Shown here piece after piece: positions 58,959 to 64,000 of a DNA stretch of 64,000 bases. The position numbers and the translations under genes were made by a program. The DNA comes from Gemmatimonadota bacterium (GTDB lineage: Bacteria > Gemmatimonadota > Gemmatimonadetes > Gemmatimonadales > Gemmatimonadaceae), in assembly GCA_026387935.1 (NCBI GenBank), contig JAPLKU010000019.1, forward strand, positions 186,001-250,000, written 5' to 3'. The notes below the pieces were generated by a model. The model worked only from the letters and a program-made list of their open reading frames with translations, did not search any database and was not told where the DNA came from. Position 1 is the first letter of the stretch. Each line of letters starts with the position of its first letter.

Positions 58959-59894
58959 ATGACGATGCGAAACGTGACGGTCTGCGCGATACTCATGCTC
59001 CTCGTAGTGACGCCAGGGGCACAAGGACAAGGACTGCAGCGCGTGCTTGACGCAGAAATCGCACGGTTCCCTGGAAAGGCCGGCGTGTGGGTGAAGCATC
59101 TCACCACCGGTGAAGAGGCCGGGGTGCGCGCCGACGAGCTATTCAACACCGCCAGCGTGATCAAGATTCCGGTGCTCGTGCTCGCGATGCAGATGGCGGA
59201 CAAGAATCAGTTGTCGCTCGCGGAGCGCATCACGATCAACGCCGCTGATTTTCGCGGCGGGACGGGCGTGTTCCGCTACAACGATCCGGGACTGCAGCTG
59301 ACGTTCCGCGACGTGCTCCTGCAGATGATCATCACGAGTGATAACACCGCGACGGACATCGCCATTGGCAAAGTGGGCGGAACGGCGCGCGTGAACGGCT
59401 GGCTCGTCGTGAGCGGCTACGGCGGTACGATCAAACTGAACATGACCACCGCTGAGTTGTTCGCGAAGTACGCACCGCTGCAGGGAACAGCCCGCAACGA
59501 CAAGACCAACAACGACCGCAACTACTGGCTCGGCGAGATGACGCCGCGGGCGACGGGCAAGATGCTCGAGTCGATTCAGCGGTGCAGTGACGGTAACGCG
59601 CCGCCGCCGGCAGTGGCGAGCAAGGACGCGTGCACGGACATGATGCGCATGCTGCGCGGCCAGCAGGCAGGTGCTAGGCGGCTGCCACACTTCCTTAGCG
59701 TGCCCGTCGCGCACAAGACGGGCGACTTTCCGCCGGTGCTCGCGAATGACGTCGGGATCGTGTTTACGCGCTCGGGGCCCGTGGTGGTCTCGTTCTTTGC
59801 AAATGCTATCGACGGACCGTTTGCGGAGGCCGAAGATCGGATCGGTCGCATCGCGCAGCTGATCGTCGAGTATTTCGACGGGTCACGCCCCTAG
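58959..59894 (+). CDS. Class A beta-lactamase-like serine hydrolase, exported
   Basis: ATG 58959 has GGGGA six bases upstream. A signal (VTVCAILMLLVVTPGAQGQG) precedes a 290-residue domain: FNTASVIKIPVLVLAMQ (Ser-x-x-Lys), IITSDNTATDIAI (SDN), and VPVAHKTGDFPPVLANDVGI (KTG). These are the three class A motifs. The omega-loop Glu (E166 in R-x-E-x-x-x-N) is not evident between SDN and the TP motif, so efficient penicillin hydrolysis is doubtful and a D-alanyl or other peptidase/esterase role is possible. The gene ends at a repeat-family element. Confidence 0.8.
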   Translation: MTMRNVTVCAILMLLVVTPGAQGQGLQRVLDAEIARFPGKAGVWVKHLTTGEEAGVRADELFNTASVIKIPVLVLAMQMADKNQLSLAERITINAADFRGGTGVFRYNDPGLQLTFRDVLLQMIITSDNTATDIAIGKVGGTARVNGWLVVSGYGGTIKLNMTTAELFAKYAPLQGTARNDKTNNDRNYWLGEMTPRATGKMLESIQRCSDGNAPPPAVASKDACTDMMRMLRGQQAGARRLPHFLSVPVAHKTGDFPPVLANDVGIVFTRSGPVVVSFFANAIDGPFAEAEDRIGRIAQLIVEYFDGSRP

Positions 59895-59904
59895 CTCAGG
59901 GCCA

Positions 59905-60018
59905 GGGTCTCGGCTCTACCGGTGATCGGATGAACGCGAATGGAGCGAATGCACGCCGATTGATTCGCGTGTATTCGCTCCATTCGCGTTCATCCGATAA
60001 CAACCAACGCCGAGACCC
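59905..60018 (+). repeat. Intergenic repeat element, copy F, with a 32-bp stem
   Basis: Inverted ends GGGTCTCGGC (59905-59914) and GCCGAGACCC (60009-60018). Inside, 26 bases at 59925-59950 are perfectly complementary to 59973-59998, and the stem extends six more pairs (one G-T) to a ten-base loop at 59957-59966. It lies between the convergent beta-lactamase-like and M28 genes. The stem sequence differs from that in copies A and D. Confidence 0.8.
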
Positions 60019-60054
60019 CTGCCAAGCGCTGGCAGCGGCACTATCCGACCAGCA

Positions 60055-61863
60055 CTAGAGCCGCGGCTTCGTCTTCCGCGGTGCCTTGCCGCAGTTATTC
60101 GGCCAGCCTTCCGGCCACTGGCCCGGCGACTTCTCTCGCGAGATGAACTCCGGATCTTCCGACGCCTGATACACCATCAGCGCCGCCAGCGTCGCGTTGT
60201 GCTTGAGATCATCCATCACGACCTTGTCGTACGTGTCGCGGTTCGTGTGCCAGGTGTACGTGCTGTAGTTCCAGCCCACCGCACCCATGCCAAACGACGG
60301 CGTGCCGAAGCAAGCGAACACGGCACCGTCCGTACCGCCGGGGTTGCCCGTGGGCACGTCGTTGAAGCTCCACGACACGACGTTGCTGCTCATGCTGTCC
60401 GTATAGAACGACGGCAGCTTCGAGTACCAGTTCTTCAAGTGGCGCCCGATGTCGCTGAGGCCGGACGACGAAAGCGATTGTACGCGACCCGTACCGTTGT
60501 CCTGGTTGAACAGGCCCTGCAGGCCCTTTATGACTTCAGGGTGATCTTCAGTGAATGCCGTGGAGCCGTTGAGCCCCTGCTCTTCGCTCGCCCAGTGACC
60601 CACCATGATCGTGCGCTTCGGATTCGGATACGCCAGCTTGAGGATGCGCATCGCTTCCATCGCCATCATCGTGCCCGTGCCGTTGTCCGTGGCGCCCGAG
60701 CCACCGTCCCACGAGTCGAAGTGCGCCGAGAGCATCACGTACTCGTTCGGCTTTTCCGTGCCCTTGATGGTGCCGATGACGTTGAAGGTCGGCTGTTCGC
60801 CGAGGAGCGACGCATCGAGGTCGAGCTTCACGCGCGGGTGCTGGTTGTTGTCCGCGAGCCGGTACACGAGGCCGTAGTCTTCGCAGGTGAGCGTGACCGC
60901 CGGTGCAATCGTGTTGTACGTCTCAAAGATTTCAATGACACCCCAGCCGCCGGCGCCGCCCGGGCCGCCGCCGAATCCACCGCGACCGGCATTAGCTGCC
61001 GTGCCCGCTGCGCCAGGTCCGCCGCCGCGCGCGCTCGTGCCGGCCGGTGCGCCTGCACCGCCACGACCACCGCGACCACCACCGCCTGCGCCGCGTCCAC
61101 CACCACCGGCAGCGGCGAAGGGATTGTTGAATCCGCTGAGCTTGTTGCGCGACGAAATCATGCCGGCCACGCCGGCTTTCTCGAGACGCGTGCCGAGCGT
61201 GCCCGTGCCAAGCGCGAGCGAATAGCCCGTGCCGCGATAGAGCTTCGTGCTGTCAGGACGGCCCGTGGTGGCGTCGGTCATGACGGCCCACTCGCGCTGC
61301 ATGAGCGCGATGCTCGTGTCCATCCGCGCCATTGCTTCAGGCGTGGAGAAGCGGAGCCAGTCCTCGGAGGGACGGCAGGTCGGGAACGCGGGCGAGAGCA
61401 GGACAATCTTGCCCTTCACGGTCGGCAGCCACTTCACGAATTCGGTGCTGTCCTTGAACTTCGGGAGAATCACGGCTTCAGCGGTGACCGGCACACCCTT
61501 GGTGCCGGGGCTCCAGGCGAGCATCGTGCCTTCGAGCGAACGCACGCGCGGCTGCATCAGGTCGATGTGCGAGACGCCGCGACGCCAGCCGCGCCACGTG
61601 CCGTACTGTTCCTTTTTCGCATCAATGCCCCACGACTTGTACATCTTCGTGACCCAGTCGCCGGCGGCATGATGACCCGGGCTCGCCGTGAGGCGCGGGC
61701 CAATGGAATCGAAGAGCACTTGCGACAGCTGCGCGACATGCGAGCTGTCCATGCCGAGGCGGAAGATGCGCTGGGCGGTCGCGTCGCCCTGCGCATGCGA
61801 GGTGGCCGGGAGGGCCGCGCTGACGGCGAGGGCCGCGGTGAGAATCGTGCGGGCGAGTTTCAT
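60055..61863 (-). CDS. Exported M28-family zinc metallopeptidase
   Basis: ATG 61863 opens a 602-residue precursor with signal KLARTILTAALAVSAALPAT ending SHAQG. A PA-like region is interrupted by a Gly-rich stretch of about 60 residues (61110-60960). Zinc motifs: LSAHFDSWDGGSGATDNGTG (His and Asp), HWASEEQGLNGS (Glu), FNQDNGTGR (Asp) and YTWHTNRDTYDKV (His). All M28 ligands are seen, so aminopeptidase or carboxypeptidase activity is likely in the periplasm. It is divergent from the PadR gene; their intergenic region holds a PadR-type operator. Confidence 0.9.
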   Translation of the reverse strand: MKLARTILTAALAVSAALPATSHAQGDATAQRIFRLGMDSSHVAQLSQVLFDSIGPRLTASPGHHAAGDWVTKMYKSWGIDAKKEQYGTWRGWRRGVSHIDLMQPRVRSLEGTMLAWSPGTKGVPVTAEAVILPKFKDSTEFVKWLPTVKGKIVLLSPAFPTCRPSEDWLRFSTPEAMARMDTSIALMQREWAVMTDATTGRPDSTKLYRGTGYSLALGTGTLGTRLEKAGVAGMISSRNKLSGFNNPFAAAGGGGRGAGGGGRGGRGGAGAPAGTSARGGGPGAAGTAANAGRGGFGGGPGGAGGWGVIEIFETYNTIAPAVTLTCEDYGLVYRLADNNQHPRVKLDLDASLLGEQPTFNVIGTIKGTEKPNEYVMLSAHFDSWDGGSGATDNGTGTMMAMEAMRILKLAYPNPKRTIMVGHWASEEQGLNGSTAFTEDHPEVIKGLQGLFNQDNGTGRVQSLSSSGLSDIGRHLKNWYSKLPSFYTDSMSSNVVSWSFNDVPTGNPGGTDGAVFACFGTPSFGMGAVGWNYSTYTWHTNRDTYDKVVMDDLKHNATLAALMVYQASEDPEFISREKSPGQWPEGWPNNCGKAPRKTKPRL

Positions 61864-61966
61864 GGCGATGTGGTGGGCGTGAGAGCGGCAGGTGGATGAA
61901 AACCGGCCACATGAATGCTCCCTGAACTTACGCCGCGCCCCCCCGGCCCGCCAAGCGAGGCGTGTC

Positions 61967-61982
61967 ATGTTGACCCTCACAT
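61967..61982 (+). promoter_or_regulatory. Candidate PadR operator, ATGT-N8-ACAT
   Basis: ATGT TGACCCTC ACAT is centred in the intergenic region between the divergent M28 and padR genes, 66 bases before the PadR start codon. PadR-family regulators bind ATGT-N(8-10)-ACAT palindromes at their own promoters. TGTCA and TGACA flank it in inverted orientation. Confidence 0.55.
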
Positions 61983-62048
61983 CTTGACAATCAACAGGAA
62001 GCGAAACCATAGTGCCCGATCGCCCGTAGGAACCGCAACGGAGATTCT

Positions 62049-62393
62049 GTGGACCAGCCGAAACCGACCAACACCGACGTCATTCAGGGCACGCTCGACA
62101 TGCTCATCCTCAAGGCGCTGAGCCTCGAGCCGATGCATGGCTTCGGCACGGCGCGCCGAATCGAGGACATCTCGCGCGGCGTGTTCAAGGTGAACCCGGG
62201 CTCGCTCATCGTCGCGTTCCAACGGATGGAACGCGACGGCCTGATCGATGCCGAATGGCGGCAGACCGAGAATTCGCGCCGCGCGAAGTTCTACACCCTC
62301 ACCCGCGCCGGCCGAAAGCGTCTTGGTGAGGAAACGGCCGATTGGGCCCGGCGCACCGCCGCCGTCGCCCGCTTGCTCAGGACCGAAGGCTAG
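62049..62393 (+). CDS. PadR-family transcriptional regulator
   Basis: A 114-residue protein with a GTG start. QGTLDMLILKALSLEPMHGF with ARRIEDISRGVFKVNPGSLI and FQRMERDGLIDAEW is the PadR winged helix (the usual GYxI is HGFGTARRI). RRAKFYTLTRAGRKRLGEET closes the domain. It represses or senses through an ATGT-N8-ACAT site upstream. Small PadR genes sit directly before ADOP permeases in Acidobacteria and Gemmatimonadota. Three bases separate its stop from the next GTG, so it is cotranscribed with the ABC permease. Confidence 0.92.
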   Translation: MDQPKPTNTDVIQGTLDMLILKALSLEPMHGFGTARRIEDISRGVFKVNPGSLIVAFQRMERDGLIDAEWRQTENSRRAKFYTLTRAGRKRLGEETADWARRTAAVARLLRTEG

Positions 62394-62396
62394 ACA

Positions 62397-64000
62397 GTGC
62401 TCGATCCGCTCGTCGCGCTCTGGCGGCAACTCACACGGGGACTCAAGCGTCTCGTGCGACCGCAGGACGTGGACCGCGACCTCGCCGACGAGGTCAGCCA
62501 CTTCCTCGACCAGGCCACGCGCGCGAACATCGCCGCCGGCATGAACCCCGACGACGCGCGCCGCGCCGCACATCTCGCGCTGGGCAATCGCACCACCATC
62601 GAAGAGGGCGTCCGCATGGCGTTCTGGGAAAACACCGTCTCCTCCGTCATCACCGACATCAAGTACGCCGTCCGCATGCTCGGCCGCAGTCCGGTGTTCA
62701 CCATCGTCGTGGTCGCCGTGATCTCACTCGGGACAGGCGCCGTCACGACGATCTTCAGCGCCGTCAACGCCTTCGTGCTGCGACCCCTCTCCGGCGTCGC
62801 GGATCCCGAGCATCTCGTGGGCATCGACCGCATTGAACCCGGCGAGGCAGGCGGCACGCAGGCCACGGGACCGTACCATCGTTTCATCAGCGCGCGCACG
62901 CGGACACTCAGCGGCGTTGGCGCATACGGAAAGCTCGATCTCACGATCAGCACCGGCGGTGCCGGTCAGGCGGTGTACGCAAACATTGTCAGCGGCAACT
63001 TCTTCTCGATCCTCGGCGTTCGGCCGGCGCTTGGACGATTCTTCCTGCCGTCGGAAGATTCCGTTCCGTCTGCGCACCCCGTCGTCGTTGTCTCATACGA
63101 TTTCTGGCGCCGGCACTTGAATGCGGACAGCGCGTTGGTCGGCTCGATCGTTTCGGTAAACGGCCATCCATACACGCTCATCGGCGTGGCACCGCCGGAC
63201 TTTCGCGGCACACAAACACCGCTCGTGACGTCCGCGTGGGTGCCGCTCATGATGCAGCCACAGCTGCGTCCGCGCGCCGACATGAACAGCGTGTCGGGCT
63301 CGTTCCTTTGGCAGTTTGGCCGCTTGAAGGAGGGCATGGATCGCGAGACCGCGCGCCGAGAACTCGTCGCGCTCACGGCGGAGCGCGCCGCCGAAGGCGT
63401 TGAACCGCCATGGATGAAGAAGAACAGTGAGATCCGGTTGATCAGCATGACCGGCCTGCCGGACGACGCGCAAAAGGTGATGCTCGCGTTCACCAGCGCG
63501 CTGCTGGCCGCGGCCTTTCTCGTCCTGCTCATCGCGAGCGTGAACGTCGGCGCGATGCTCTCCGCGCGCGCCATGGTCCGTCGACACGAGATGGCCATTC
63601 GTATCGCGCTCGGGGCAGCGCGCTCGCGCCTCGTGCGACAGCTGCTCACCGAAACACTCGTGCTCTTCCTGCTCGGTGCGTTCGGCGGCATCGCGATCGC
63701 GCTCGCAGCGACGCGCGCGCTCGAAGGTCTGCCGTTGCCGATGGTCATCCCGATGGCCCTCGATCTCTCGCTCGATCTGCCGGTCCTCGGATTTGCGCTG
63801 CTCACGTCGCTCGTGACCGGCGTGGTGTTTGGATTGGCTCCCGCGCTGCGCGTCGCGCGCCAGGACATCAACTCGCGCCTGCGGGACGATTCGCGCACGG
63901 GAACGGGCCGCCGCTCATTGGTGAGCAACGGGCTGGTGATCGGCCAGATGGCGCTCTCGCTCGTGCTGCTGGTTTCCGCGGGACTCTTGCTGCGCGCGCT
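62397..64000 (+). CDS. ADOP-family ABC transporter permease, 3' end outside window
   Basis: GTG 62397 opens a frame that stays open to the window's end (534 codons visible of about 800-880). The N-terminal soluble PadR-associated stretch (LADEVSHFLDQATRANI, DDARRAAHLALGN, TIEEGVRMAFWEN) is typical of the ADOP permease family. TDIKYAVRMLGRSPVFTIVV is the first helix (MacB-like FtsX core). SYDFWRRHLNAD and LIGVAPPDFRGTQTPL form the periplasmic MacB_PCD domain. FLVLLIASVNVGAMLSARAM and RRHEMAIRIALGAARSRLVR follow. Export of an unknown substrate is inferred. Coexpressed with PadR. Confidence 0.92.
   Translation, partial: MLDPLVALWRQLTRGLKRLVRPQDVDRDLADEVSHFLDQATRANIAAGMNPDDARRAAHLALGNRTTIEEGVRMAFWENTVSSVITDIKYAVRMLGRSPVFTIVVVAVISLGTGAVTTIFSAVNAFVLRPLSGVADPEHLVGIDRIEPGEAGGTQATGPYHRFISARTRTLSGVGAYGKLDLTISTGGAGQAVYANIVSGNFFSILGVRPALGRFFLPSEDSVPSAHPVVVVSYDFWRRHLNADSALVGSIVSVNGHPYTLIGVAPPDFRGTQTPLVTSAWVPLMMQPQLRPRADMNSVSGSFLWQFGRLKEGMDRETARRELVALTAERAAEGVEPPWMKKNSEIRLISMTGLPDDAQKVMLAFTSALLAAAFLVLLIASVNVGAMLSARAMVRRHEMAIRIALGAARSRLVRQLLTETLVLFLLGAFGGIAIALAATRALEGLPLPMVIPMALDLSLDLPVLGFALLTSLVTGVVFGLAPALRVARQDINSRLRDDSRTGTGRRSLVSNGLVIGQMALSLVLLVSAGLLLRA

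Noticed and set aside
60199-61899. A 566-codon plus-strand open frame opposite the M28 gene.
   Set aside because: No domain and an Arg/Ala-rich composition; the minus strand has all M28 zinc ligands.

Overview
The window is GC-rich, densely coding bacterial chromosome. Its gene content suggests a Gemmatimonadota-like or similar soil or aquatic chemo-organotroph. The evidence is many exported enzymes with Tat or Sec signals, two very large sortilin/BNR beta-propeller proteins, a Ser/Thr kinase fused to TPRs, a PadR regulator beside an ADOP-type ABC permease, quinoproteins, and glycine/arginine-rich linkers in exported hydrolases. This assignment is an inference from gene families; no rRNA or tRNA gene was seen. 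Most genes are metabolic or exported hydrolytic functions.

Layout. 1-7.4 kb is accessory-like: a partial BrnA-type antitoxin, an orphan Cache-domain protein, a RelE/RHH toxin-antitoxin pair with a tandem operator, two alpha/beta hydrolases, a ComEC-like MBL protein coupled to an NHL propeller, remnants of a creatininase gene and a DUF4242 gene, and a SnoaL-like lipoprotein. 7.6-25.8 kb carries a sortilin-type propeller, an S9 peptidase, an EamA exporter, a truncated AHSA1 gene, tgt, a CocE/NonD hydrolase, an aldose dehydrogenase-like quinoprotein, a PEBP protein, a VOC protein, a YVTN propeller, an OPT transporter and a GNAT. 25.8-28.4 kb holds a translationally coupled polyamine operon (homospermidine synthase, then an ornithine-decarboxylase-like enzyme). 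28.5-42.8 kb has an M24 peptidase, small membrane proteins, a TMTC-like glycosyltransferase with TPRs, a second sortilin-type protein, a TolB-propeller/amidohydrolase, a broken HD-GYP gene, RidA, and a DoxX/cytochrome c pair. 42.9-53 kb has a SET-domain methyltransferase, an LVIVD lipoprotein with a DUF305 partner, an SDR, a quinohaemoprotein dehydrogenase, a heptamer minisatellite and the Ser/Thr kinase. 53-64 kb has another S9 peptidase, a coupled PgsA-like/CdsA-like phospholipid pair, a small exported protein, a rhomboid, a class A beta-lactamase-like serine hydrolase, an M28 peptidase, and PadR plus an ABC permease that runs off the right edge.

Two features cut across the gene list. First, a dispersed intergenic repeat family with inverted ends (GGTCTCGGCG / CGCCGAGACC) and, in the longer copies, an internal hairpin. 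It sits mainly downstream of genes, often between convergent pairs, at about 18.2, 25.8, 36.8, 42.9, 56.3 and 59.9 kb, with fragments at 47.2 and 58.85 kb. Second, a set of short gene remnants in gaps or gene ends (creatininase, DUF4242, AHSA1, DUF1801, a COG2085-type reductase, HD-GYP). Two of them keep both gene ends but have lost the middle. I take the repeat family and the internally deleted remnants as the least expected content of the window.
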